64,000 nucleotides of DNA from Kordia aestuariivivens (GTDB lineage: Bacteria > Bacteroidota > Bacteroidia > Flavobacteriales > Flavobacteriaceae): the NCBI RefSeq assembly GCF_014397005.1, contig NZ_JACGWS010000001.1, forward strand, positions 248,001-312,000. The letters are read 5' to 3'. Both the position numbers and the translations under genes were made by a program. How positions within the stretch are numbered: the stretch's first letter is position 1; each line of letters begins with the position of its first letter. Below the pieces are notes generated by a model, which was given only the letters and a program-made list of their open reading frames with translations, was not told the DNA's origin and made no database searches. Positions 25,800-34,710 of the stretch are shown one piece after another.

Positions 25800-28700
25800 A
25801 TGCGAATATCCACATTGCTACCTTTTATGTTGATATGTTTTTTCAGTACAGAAACTTTTGGTCAATGTGCCGGAATAAGTACCAATGCATGTTCTACAGC
25901 TGCACCGACAGTAATTAGTAATAGTATCACGTGTACACCACCTGCAAATCAAGGTGGACGACGGAATTTTAATGTGACCAACATGATTGCTGGTTACACG
26001 TACAGAGTTTCCAATTGTGGTTCTGGTTTTGATACACAAATGACTATCAGAGATGCTGGTGGAACTGCTGTAGCATTCAACGATGACAATGGCCCTGCAT
26101 GTGCAGGAACTGCTGCTTCTATTGATTTTGTGCCAGCAACTACAGGCGATTACAGAATACATCTCAACAGATACAATTGTGCCACAACAAATAATTTAAA
26201 CGGAGATATTGTAGTTACGCTAGTAGCAATTCCTGGTGCTGTACCTGCTAATGATGATTGTACTACTGCGATTTCATTAACCGTAAATTCAGGATCTACA
26301 TGTACAACGAGTACTTCAGGAACAACCAGTGGAGCAACACAAACTATTGGCGCTATCAGTTGTAATAGCTTTACAGGAGCTGCCGATGATGATGTTTGGT
26401 ATAGTTTTACAGCAACTTCTACAGAGCATGATATTACAGTAACACCAGGAACACTTATAGATGCAGTCGTAGATTTACGATCTGGAGCCTGTGATGGAAG
26501 CAATATAGACTGTGCTGATACAACAACAGGAAGTTCAGCTGAAGTAATCAATGCAACGAGTTTATCGATAGGAACTACATACTATATAAGAGTATACAGT
26601 TATGATGCAGCATCAGATGAAGGTACATTTGATATTTGTGTCACTACGCCATCATTAGTCAATTGCATGCCTACAACAGATTCTCCAGGCGGACGCTATA
26701 TTGATACCATAAGTTTTATAGGTACTTTGGAGGATGTTACAAATGCAGGAACAGGTTTTAGTACTGGTTATCAAGATTTCACAGGACTTACCACACTTTC
26801 CAGACAAGTAGAAGGAGAAGGAGTGAATGTCTATGTAGAAGCTAACGCTAGAGGACGAATCAAAGCTTGGGTCGATTGGAATACGGACAATATTTTTGAC
26901 GTTACAACAGAAGAAGTCTATGACTCTGGAGGCGTAGCAACGACAACCGTGACCTTTGGCTTTGTGATTCCATTAGGAACTGCCGTAGGAGATTACAAAA
27001 TTCGAGTTCGAATATATAACACTGTAAGTGATAATCATAACTATGATTTTACGCCTTGTGAAAACTTTGTAGATGGACTTCCTTCAGACCAAATTGGAGA
27101 AGCTGAAGATTATTTATTTACCGTAGAACCTTATTGTGATTCCCTAATTACAAGCGTAACTGATGGAGAAACCTGTGGGACAGGTACTGTAGATTTATCA
27201 GTTGCCTCTAATATTGTAGGTCTTACTAAATATAGATGGTATGATGCAGAAACAGGAGGTACGATGTTAGCAGAAACAAATAATGGTAACTGGACAACAC
27301 CATCCATTTCAACTACCACCACCTATTATGTAACTGCGTTTAATGGAACTTGTGAATCATGGGAGCGTGAGGCAATAGTCGCACAATTTAATCCTGTACC
27401 AGTACTTGTAGTAACTCCTGATGTTCCTGATAGAGTAGTATGTGGGGAAAATGATATGTTAGAAATATCAGCTGCAGGTGATGTTGATGATGTATTCTTA
27501 ATAGATGAAGATTTTGAATCAGGGACTCTAGGGGCATTCACAAATGTGATTCTCAATGACAACGGTGCTACTATAAATGGTCTTACTGCATGGCAAAACC
27601 AAACAAGTACCTTCATTCCTGCCGAACAAGTATGGTTTCCAGCAATTTCATCAGGGTTTGGAAGTGATCAATTTGTGATCAGTAATTCAGATGTTGGTGC
27701 AGATGGATCAGGAACCTCATATATAACGGACAATGCGTTACAATCAACCACTTCGTATGATACAACTAACTATGTAAACCTTACACTAAGTCTAGATTGT
27801 TACTACTCACATTATTTAGCAGATGGTGTTGATGCTACAACCGATTATATAGCAATAGAAGCTTCTACGGATGGTACCAACTGGACAGCCATTACACCAA
27901 ATATTGTAGCAGATGTTGGAATTGGAACAAGGTTTGAAACCCTTTCGTATGATCTAACTACGTACATTAACGAACCAACGTTGAGTGTTCGTATTCGCTA
28001 TTATGGAGTATGGGTAGATGGTGTTGCGGTAGACAATATAAAACTATTTGGAGACAAAGATATTACAGCGGTCGATTGGACAACAACACCTTATGGGATT
28101 GTAGATTTATATATTGATACTGATAGTGATGGAATAGGCGACACACCATACACTTCAGGAAGTAGCGCAGAAACGGTATATGCAATGCCAACATTAGCAC
28201 AATTAGAAGAAGCTACCTATTCATTTACCATTGATGCAAACCTTGCCAACGGATGTGGCGCAGCGAGTTTCGATTTTAATATCACCAACAGAACACGAAT
28301 ATTTGATAGTAGTGTAGATGCTTGGGGCGTAGCTTCCAATTGGTCACAAAACATTGTGCCTACGTCGGATGATTGTGTTATCATAAAAGACAACGGACTC
28401 ACTTTTGATACCAAAGTATCGGGAACAGCATTGGCTAAAAACCTAACCGTGAAAAATGGAGCGCATCTAGAAATGGCATCGTTATCTTCACTAACAGTTA
28501 CGGATTGGATTACAGTAGAATCTGGTGGAACCATCAACATAAATGATAGTGCAAACTTAGTTCAAGTAACGGATGTTACCTCCAATAACAATACAGGAGA
28601 CATCAATATGCATCGTACGGTTTCAGGAGTCACGGGAACTGACTATATATTTTGGTCTACAGCAGTAGAAGGTTTTGATGTGGCAAACATATCACCAGGA

Positions 28701-30080
28701 ACACAACCATGGTATATCTATCAATGGGCACCAACGGTAAGTGGAAATGGAGTGGGAGACTATGGAGAATGGCAAGCAGCTTCGGGAACAATGGCAGTTG
28801 GAAATGGATATATTATCCGTGGAATTTCGGGAACAAGTGCAGCCAATACCGCAGACTTTGTGGGACGACCAAATAATGGAATCATAAACACTACGGTTAC
28901 TAGAGGAACGTATACAGGTGTAGACTATCCGGGCGCTGGAAGTACCAATGCAACGGAGTTAGATGATAACTGGAACTTAGTAGGAAATCCATATCCGTCA
29001 GCAATATCAGCGGATGCATTTATTACGACAAATGCTTCTGTTATTACAGATGATACCAATCCGGGAACCATCACAGGAACCGTATATCTTTGGAGACATC
29101 TGAGCGCACCTAGTGATGCGTATGTAGATCAGTTTTATAGTAACTTTGCGTACAATTACAATGCGGATGATTACATTCAATACAATAGTACTGGATCAAA
29201 TCCTATTGGATTTAATGGGAACATCGCAGCTGGGCAAGCATTCTTTGTACTAATGGATGATGCAGCACCAGCAACCACTACCATAGAATTCAATAACTCA
29301 ATGCGAGATGCTTCATACGGGAACAATCAATTTTACAGATCGAATGAAGATGATATTGGTCAAATTGAAAACAATGAAAACAATACAACCAACAATCCGA
29401 TTGAAAGACACAGAATTTGGTTAGACATTATCGCTTCAGACAATACGGCGGCATCTATACTTGTTGGATATCTCACAGGAGCTTCTAACAATAAAGACAG
29501 ACTTTACGATGGAGATAACTTAAGCGACGCAGCTACACATTTATACTCACTTATTGGTGACGAAAAAATGGCAATTCAAGGAAGAGCATTACCATTTCAA
29601 GACACAGATATTGTACCATTAGGTGTAAAAGTTGGACAAAGTGGAACTTATACCGTTGCTATTAATGCAGTTGACGGACTATTTGATACTACAAATCAGG
29701 CAATCTACCTAGAAGATTTATATACAAATACTGAGCATGATTTACGTGCAATGCCATACAGTTTTTATTCAGATGATGGAATCTTTAACGATCGTTTTAT
29801 ATTAAAATATGCACCGAACAGCACTTTAGATACGAACGAATTTGAATCAAATACAGGAGTTGTCATCTCTACAAACAACAATCAAATAAAAGTACATTCA
29901 TACAACAGTCAAATTGAAGACATAATAGTATATAATATCCTTGGAAAACGTTTAATTGATCGTAAAAATATCAATCAAGATATATATGATATCACAAACT
30001 TACGTCAAACAAACAGTGCGCTTATCATAAAAGTTACCTTGCGAAACGGTAAGCAAAAAATACAAAAGGTCATTTACTAA
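25800..30080 (+). CDS. Very large secreted multidomain protein with T9SS sorting domain
   Basis: 1426 residues. Signal peptide (1-21), two pre-peptidase C-terminal-like beta domains (~35-145 and ~155-275, with GDYRIHL and TYYIRVYSYD), a GEVED-type domain (~300-445, with AWVDWNTDNIFDVTTEEVYD and GEAEDYLFTV), an Ig-like segment (~448-530), a jelly-roll-like stretch (~565-750), and a C-terminal type A sorting domain (~1355-1426, VYNILGKRLI ... KVTLRNGKQKIQKVIY). The last is the type IX secretion signal, so it should be exported across the outer membrane and attached or released. Likely an adhesin or surface structural protein; no catalytic motif seen. It carries the TACGG palindrome upstream in common with precursor peptides. 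Confidence 0.85.
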   Translation: MRISTLLPFMLICFFSTETFGQCAGISTNACSTAAPTVISNSITCTPPANQGGRRNFNVTNMIAGYTYRVSNCGSGFDTQMTIRDAGGTAVAFNDDNGPACAGTAASIDFVPATTGDYRIHLNRYNCATTNNLNGDIVVTLVAIPGAVPANDDCTTAISLTVNSGSTCTTSTSGTTSGATQTIGAISCNSFTGAADDDVWYSFTATSTEHDITVTPGTLIDAVVDLRSGACDGSNIDCADTTTGSSAEVINATSLSIGTTYYIRVYSYDAASDEGTFDICVTTPSLVNCMPTTDSPGGRYIDTISFIGTLEDVTNAGTGFSTGYQDFTGLTTLSRQVEGEGVNVYVEANARGRIKAWVDWNTDNIFDVTTEEVYDSGGVATTTVTFGFVIPLGTAVGDYKIRVRIYNTVSDNHNYDFTPCENFVDGLPSDQIGEAEDYLFTVEPYCDSLITSVTDGETCGTGTVDLSVASNIVGLTKYRWYDAETGGTMLAETNNGNWTTPSISTTTTYYVTAFNGTCESWEREAIVAQFNPVPVLVVTPDVPDRVVCGENDMLEISAAGDVDDVFLIDEDFESGTLGAFTNVILNDNGATINGLTAWQNQTSTFIPAEQVWFPAISSGFGSDQFVISNSDVGADGSGTSYITDNALQSTTSYDTTNYVNLTLSLDCYYSHYLADGVDATTDYIAIEASTDGTNWTAITPNIVADVGIGTRFETLSYDLTTYINEPTLSVRIRYYGVWVDGVAVDNIKLFGDKDITAVDWTTTPYGIVDLYIDTDSDGIGDTPYTSGSSAETVYAMPTLAQLEEATYSFTIDANLANGCGAASFDFNITNRTRIFDSSVDAWGVASNWSQNIVPTSDDCVIIKDNGLTFDTKVSGTALAKNLTVKNGAHLEMASLSSLTVTDWITVESGGTININDSANLVQVTDVTSNNNTGDINMHRTVSGVTGTDYIFWSTAVEGFDVANISPGTQPWYIYQWAPTVSGNGVGDYGEWQAASGTMAVGNGYIIRGISGTSAANTADFVGRPNNGIINTTVTRGTYTGVDYPGAGSTNATELDDNWNLVGNPYPSAISADAFITTNASVITDDTNPGTITGTVYLWRHLSAPSDAYVDQFYSNFAYNYNADDYIQYNSTGSNPIGFNGNIAAGQAFFVLMDDAAPATTTIEFNNSMRDASYGNNQFYRSNEDDIGQIENNENNTTNNPIERHRIWLDIIASDNTAASILVGYLTGASNNKDRLYDGDNLSDAATHLYSLIGDEKMAIQGRALPFQDTDIVPLGVKVGQSGTYTVAINAVDGLFDTTNQAIYLEDLYTNTEHDLRAMPYSFYSDDGIFNDRFILKYAPNSTLDTNEFESNTGVVISTNNNQIKVHSYNSQIEDIIVYNILGKRLIDRKNINQDIYDITNLRQTNSALIIKVTLRNGKQKIQKVIY

Positions 30081-30100
30081 ACAAGAAAAAATTCAACAAC

Positions 30101-30142
30101 AAAAAAGCACGCTGTATATCATTTTATATAGCGTGCTTTTAT
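30101..30142. terminator. Bidirectional terminator, copy 1 of a duplicated block
   Basis: AAAAGCACGCT..TATA and TATAGCGTGCTTTT pair around TCATTTTA, with A-run before and T-run after, serving the convergent T9SS and peptide genes. An identical hairpin is at 33955-33995. Confidence 0.88.
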
Positions 30143-30176
30143 GTTTCAATATAACTAATATTGTTGTAAATATTGA

Positions 30177-30353
30177 TTAAGCTTCATCCTTTTTAGGAGG
30201 TGGACAAATACCACATGATAATCCACACTGTGAATCATTCTGAGAACCACTACATCCTTGAGGAGAAGAAATTCCTCCTTTAATCACTTCTTCACGTAAA
30301 TCTGAGATAAGTTTTTTGTTTAATCTCAACGATTTTAAATTTCTTTTTTTCAT
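30177..30353 (-). CDS. Lanthipeptide-type precursor peptide, 58 aa
   Basis: Leader MKKRNLKSLRLNKKLISDL, double glycine at residues 26-27, then a core ISSPQGCSGSQNDSQC... with four Cys and a PPPKKDEA tail. It is almost identical to the peptide at 34041-34208 (residue 32 Q/R and different last residues). Together with its terminator and promoter it forms a ~280-bp block that is repeated on the other side of the 30534-33635 gene. A TACGG-type palindrome lies 56 bases before the start. Confidence 0.82.
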   Translation of the reverse strand: MKKRNLKSLRLNKKLISDLREEVIKGGISSPQGCSGSQNDSQCGLSCGICPPPKKDEA

Positions 30354-30409
30354 GCTATTTTTTTTAAATTAATAAGCAAACAAGTTAAGTAAATAAATTG
30401 CATAATTTT

Positions 30410-30424
30410 TATGGGAAAACCGTA
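30410..30424 (-). promoter_or_regulatory. Palindrome TATGG-GAAAA-CCGTA, candidate operator
   Basis: One mismatch from the perfect TACGG-N5-CCGTA form; 56 bases upstream of ATG 30353, the same distance as at the other two peptide genes. Confidence 0.5.
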
Positions 30425-30533
30425 ATTAATCTGATTTAGATATAAAAAAATACATCCATCCATGAATATCTATCTTTTAAATAAAACAGAATAATTACCC
30501 AGAAATCTTTACCATAGTTGTTTGCCTTTTTAT

Positions 30534-33500
30534 CTAATTATAAATAATGATTTCTTCTCCAAGGATTCCATCAAAATTTCCAATCACAGGAAAGCGATTA
30601 GCGGTCTTTAAATGCCAGTTTCCAATTTTTGTATTATTGCGTTTAATGTACAAACTATTAAATGTATTTCCAGAAAGCGTTAACAGTCCAATCCCGTAAG
30701 GTTTAGATACCAAAATATCTGCTTTGCCATCCGCATTAAAATCTCCAATTTTTAAAATCTTATTATCTCTAACCGTCCTAGTATTATAAGTCCATCTTCC
30801 AAAACGAGTGCCCACAGGCTTTACAACAATGCTATTTAAAGTATTGCCCGATAAAGTTAACAGTGCAATTCCATATGGTTTAGACACTAAAATATCTGCT
30901 TTTCCATCTCCATTAAAATCGCCAACTCCTTCAATTTTATTATCACGAACGGTGCTAGTATTATAGGTCCATATTCCGAAACGAGTGCCGTTTGGTTTTG
31001 TGAGTACGGAATTGAATGTATTGCCTTGAAGTTTCAAAATTCCGATGCCCCAACGGCTTGTAATTAAAATATCATCTTTTCCATCTCCATTAAAATCTGC
31101 AATTGCCTCAATCTTGTCACTTCCGCTATTTACAGAAGCATTATATCTCCATTGTCCAAACCAAGTATCTTTGCGTTTCACAACTATACTACTTAATGTA
31201 TTGCCAGATAATGTCAACAGCGCAATTCCATACGGTTTAGACACCAAAATATCTGCTTTTCCATCGCCATTAAAATCACCAACTCCTTCAATTTTATTAT
31301 CTCTGACTGTGTTGGTATTATAGGTCCATACTCCAAAACGAGTACCATTTGGTTTTGTGATGACGGATTTGAATGTATTCCCTTGAAGTTCCAACATTCC
31401 TATTCCCCAGGGACTTGTAATTAAAATTTCATCTTTTCCATCATTGTCAAAATCTGCAATTGCCTCAATCTTATCATTTGGATTATATCTCCATTGTCCA
31501 AACCAAGTATCTTTTGGTTTCACAACAATACTTTTCCATTGATTATTTATGCGAGATAAAACGCCAATTCCCCACGAACTGCTTATTAAAATATCATCAA
31601 TTCCGTCTCCATTAAAATCACCTTTACCTAAAATTTTATTAAGATTTGAATCAAAATTCCATCCTTCAAACCAAGCTTTATTCGCATGTATTGCATAGTT
31701 GTTTAAATTACTTCCATTAAGTTTTAATATACTAAGTCCATTCTCATACTTCATTCTAACGGTCCAATCGCCAATAATACTCCAGGTATACGTTCGTTTA
31801 TTACCAGCAACATCTTTAGACAACTGTGAGTCATTTGATTCTTTTGTAAAATAAGCGCGCCAACCATCACCAAAATGTTTTTTTTCACTCTTTCCTATTT
31901 CTTCGGTAAAGCCTTCGGGTTTATCATAAAATACTTTTGCTCTTGAAGCGAGTGCGACTCCATTAAGGAAAAACAATATGCTTTCTGCATTTTGCAATCC
32001 AGTTGATGTGCCATAGCTATTATGATTGTAAGGAACACTAGATGCGCCTCCTGGACTATTCACCTCGCATCCATTATGGATAAAAAGGTTTCCTCCGGTT
32101 CCGGATAGAATATTATTTTCATAAATTGTTCTATGTACGTACGCATCAGCTTTACCATTTTGCCCAAATAAAGAAGGTGTGTAGCGAAACAGACTTCCAA
32201 TTTGTTCCTTTTTCCAACGCCAAGGACGGCCTCCAACTAAGTTTTCTAAGGTATTCAAATTATAAGAATCACCATAAATACTTCCCCAAGGATCAGAATG
32301 TGATGACATACCTTTTAAGGTAGCAGGAGTTTTTAAAAAATTCACATAATTAAGTAAACTTGCATCATTATAAGCAACGGAATTGCTAAAGCTTGGGGAT
32401 GCTTTTTTTAAATAATTATTAAGGTTTGAAGCATTAATTAAGCCACTTCCAAAGTTTGCAGCTCCAGTTCTATGGCTACCCAATGGATTGCCTCCAGATC
32501 GGAAGCTATGATTCCTGTCAAAATAATTTATAAGCAGTTCACGCTCTGTCGCTGGATCTTTCCTTAAAAAGGTTCTTGGGTCAGCATTTCGAGTGGTTTC
32601 TAGTGTGCGAGGGCGACCGCTTCTATCTAACAAACCTCTATTGTTTGAATCTAAAAAATTTGGATCAGGAGTAACAGCTATATTTCTTGCATTAATTCTC
32701 GAAACCAATATCTCAGGTCTCGAAATTGGGTTTGACTTGCTACGATCTGCAGTGCTAATTTCTGGATGCCTTTGCGCAGTACGAAGTCTCAATCTTAAAG
32801 TTCCACTTGACGAAGTAAGTCGCTGGAAATTATCATCTCTTATCCAGAAAAAATCCTGAAAAGAAACTTGATTATCATTATACTTTGTAGAAACAAATGT
32901 CATATTATCAACTGGCCAATTACTTGCAGTGCCAGTCGTTGGTATGGCTTCAATAGATGCTACGTTGGTTGGCCCTTTCCTATAAATATCTTCCCATTTT
33001 CCATCTAAATCTGCCAATACAATATCTGCTCTATGCGCAACAATTTCGGGCACGATTCTCAAAAAATCCGTTTTATTACTATATGTGTAGTTTGTGCCAC
33101 CAATGGTCATATTCCCAGTCTTTTTCTTCCAAAGCCATCTTCTGAGTAACATAGCTTCTGGGAATGAACCTACTAAAACAACGCCTTGTAAATTTTTGGT
33201 TCGCTTAACTTCTTTTAAAAATGATCTTAGTGCCAAAAGGGTTTGTCCATCTTGATGTTGTAGACCGTCATAAATATCAGCCTTTATAAATTTTGTGGTA
33301 TATCCTTCTGCTTTCAAATCATCTTTAAACTGTTGGAGTCTATTTAACAAATCATTTGTTGAATAAGAACTTCCTGCTATTGTATTCAAAATCCTGTCTT
33401 CAACCAATACCAACACTAACTTACTGTTGGAATTAACGGTCTCATACCTTTGCTCAAATGGCAAATAACTTAGTTGATTGATCTCATTGATGCCATCAGA

Positions 33501-33635
33501 GTCCATATCGTATCCGCTATAAGAAGACATAACAGAAGATATCGTTTGCGCTTTTGCGATATTAATTGCTGTGAAAGCAATCATAAATACTAAACAATAT
33601 TTTAATCCTTTAGATACGTGAGTAAATTTTTTCAT
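30534..33635 (-). CDS. Secreted FG-GAP repeat protein with N-terminal C25 peptidase-like region
   Basis: 1033 residues with a signal peptide ending AKAQ at about residue 30. The N-terminal ~600 residues resemble gingipain-like (C25) proteins in layout, with LVLVLVEDRIL, LQQFKDDLKAEGY and GVVLVGSFPEAM, and a later LFIHNGCEV that could hold His and Cys; I am not sure these are catalytic. From ~residue 655 seven FG-GAP repeats of ~50-58 residues follow (GDFNGDGKADILVS type, Ca-binding loops). Alternate repeats are nearly identical, showing recent internal duplication. No T9SS sorting domain at the end. It is flanked by two copies of the same peptide-gene block. Confidence 0.75.
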   Translation of the reverse strand: MKKFTHVSKGLKYCLVFMIAFTAINIAKAQTISSVMSSYSGYDMDSDGINEINQLSYLPFEQRYETVNSNSKLVLVLVEDRILNTIAGSSYSTNDLLNRLQQFKDDLKAEGYTTKFIKADIYDGLQHQDGQTLLALRSFLKEVKRTKNLQGVVLVGSFPEAMLLRRWLWKKKTGNMTIGGTNYTYSNKTDFLRIVPEIVAHRADIVLADLDGKWEDIYRKGPTNVASIEAIPTTGTASNWPVDNMTFVSTKYNDNQVSFQDFFWIRDDNFQRLTSSSGTLRLRLRTAQRHPEISTADRSKSNPISRPEILVSRINARNIAVTPDPNFLDSNNRGLLDRSGRPRTLETTRNADPRTFLRKDPATERELLINYFDRNHSFRSGGNPLGSHRTGAANFGSGLINASNLNNYLKKASPSFSNSVAYNDASLLNYVNFLKTPATLKGMSSHSDPWGSIYGDSYNLNTLENLVGGRPWRWKKEQIGSLFRYTPSLFGQNGKADAYVHRTIYENNILSGTGGNLFIHNGCEVNSPGGASSVPYNHNSYGTSTGLQNAESILFFLNGVALASRAKVFYDKPEGFTEEIGKSEKKHFGDGWRAYFTKESNDSQLSKDVAGNKRTYTWSIIGDWTVRMKYENGLSILKLNGSNLNNYAIHANKAWFEGWNFDSNLNKILGKGDFNGDGIDDILISSSWGIGVLSRINNQWKSIVVKPKDTWFGQWRYNPNDKIEAIADFDNDGKDEILITSPWGIGMLELQGNTFKSVITKPNGTRFGVWTYNTNTVRDNKIEGVGDFNGDGKADILVSKPYGIALLTLSGNTLSSIVVKRKDTWFGQWRYNASVNSGSDKIEAIADFNGDGKDDILITSRWGIGILKLQGNTFNSVLTKPNGTRFGIWTYNTSTVRDNKIEGVGDFNGDGKADILVSKPYGIALLTLSGNTLNSIVVKPVGTRFGRWTYNTRTVRDNKILKIGDFNADGKADILVSKPYGIGLLTLSGNTFNSLYIKRNNTKIGNWHLKTANRFPVIGNFDGILGEEIIIYN

Positions 33636-33954
33636 CTTTTTTACTTTTTAGTTGATTCGTATTTCTTGTAATTCCAATCTTATTTCTTAGGATTATAATG
33701 CAGCAACCTTAGAAATAATTACAACAAAAGTAAAGTGTATGGCTGCGTTTTAAAATAGGTAAAACACCTTTTACTGGCTGATTTTCACCCTTTTAACAAG
33801 GTTTTATTCTTAGCTTGCTAAAAAGTGATACTACAGAAAATTAGATGTTTACATTTAGAACGAATGTCTATAAAGGAATTTGAACCAAACCTTGGAGAAA
33901 CCGAAGATTGATGCGTTTCTACTGAAGAAAATAAAAAAGAAAACGATCAACAAT
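33636..33954. other. Upstream region of the FG-GAP gene
   Basis: About 320 bases without an ORF. On the minus strand TACTTTTG (33732-33725) matches the -7 consensus, without a clear TTG at the right distance. No other structure recognised. Confidence 0.4.
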
Positions 33955-33995
33955 AAAAAGCACGCTGTATATCATTTTATATAGCGTGCTTTTAC
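33955..33995 (-). terminator. Terminator, copy 2 of the duplicated block
   Basis: Identical in its core to the hairpin at 30101-30142 (GCACGCTGTATA / TATAGCGTGC). It lies after the peptide gene at 34041-34208, in the leftward direction. Confidence 0.88.
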
Positions 33996-34040
33996 GTTTC
34001 AATACAATTAATATTGTAACTAATAATTCAGGTCCAAGAT

Positions 34041-34208
34041 TTATTGTTTAGGTGGTGGACAAATACCACATGATAATCCACACTGTGAATCATTCTGAGA
34101 ACCACTACATCCTCGAGGAGAAGAAATTCCTCCTTTAATCACTTCTTCACGTAAATCTGAGATAAGTTTCTTGTTCAGTCTCAACGATTTTAAATTTCTT
34201 TTTTTCAT
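34041..34208 (-). CDS. Lanthipeptide-type precursor peptide, 55 aa (near-identical paralogue)
   Basis: Same leader as the 30177 gene (MKKRNLKSLRLNKKLISDL ... GG) and the same four-Cys core up to GICPPPK, ending KQ. The two differ by R/Q at residue 32 and the last few residues; silent changes (for example CTG/TTA for Leu11) show the duplication is not brand new. A perfect TACGG-GAAAG-CCGTA lies 58 bases upstream. Confidence 0.82.
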   Translation of the reverse strand: MKKRNLKSLRLNKKLISDLREEVIKGGISSPRGCSGSQNDSQCGLSCGICPPPKQ

Positions 34209-34266
34209 ACTATTTTTTTTAAAAAGTTAATAAACACCAAGATAAACAATTGAATTACATGCGGTT

Positions 34267-34281
34267 TACGGGAAAGCCGTA
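34267..34281 (-). promoter_or_regulatory. Palindrome TACGG-GAAAG-CCGTA, candidate operator
   Basis: Perfect inverted repeat with 5-base spacer, 58 bases before ATG 34208. Fourth copy of the motif in the window. Confidence 0.6.
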
Positions 34282-34391
34282 ATATCACAAACGTACTAAA
34301 AGTAGGAAAAAGCGTTGATATTGAGGTATTCGTAACAAATCATTAAATTTTGATAATTTCGTTAAAAAATTCGCAATAAAAACACGCCCGA

Positions 34392-34601
34392 AACCCTCTC
34401 GCAGCAATGCGACAAGGTTTCCAACGCAAACAAAAGCTTCCCGCAGACCTGCGAGACGTTTTCAAACGCCAACAAAAGCTTCCTGCAGAGCTGCGAGATG
34501 CTTTCCGACACCAACGAAAGCTTCCTGCAGAGCTGCGAGAGGCTTTCAAACACAAACAAAAGCTTCTCGCAAGCGTGCGACAAGCTTCCCAACAGAGACG
34601 A
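34392..34601. repeat. Five tandem 42-bp repeats, unusually GC-rich
   Basis: AAGCTT recurs exactly every 42 bases at 34434, 34476, 34518 and 34560, with a degenerate first unit from 34392. Each unit has CGCAG or TGCAG facing CTGCGAGA, and GCTTTC facing GAAAGC, so it can form one or two small hairpins. At roughly 50 percent GC it stands out from its surroundings. 42 is a multiple of three, so an open frame runs through it (plus frame 34407-34652, repeating KLPAELRDAF), but there is no ribosome binding site or codon pattern that makes me believe it is a gene. Confidence 0.8.
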
Positions 34602-34710
34602 AGCAGTAAAACAGAACATTGTCAGCAAATACCACAAAAACAAAACACATAGAAATACGGGTTGCTAAATCAAAAATGTTCACTTATTTTTATGCAAAAT
34701 CTGAACACAC

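Noticed and set aside
25818-28540. Several leftward ORFs (60-133 codons) opposite the T9SS gene
   Set aside because: Val/Ser/Thr-rich antisense frames of a long repetitive coding region; no start context.
34392-34601. CRISPR-like array
   Set aside because: Units are directly adjacent with no unique spacers, and no cas genes are present.
34407-34652. 81-residue ORF with KLPAELRDAF repeats
   Set aside because: It is a frame through a 42-bp tandem repeat; no ribosome site, and frames on the other strand are open too. Kept as a repeat, not a gene.
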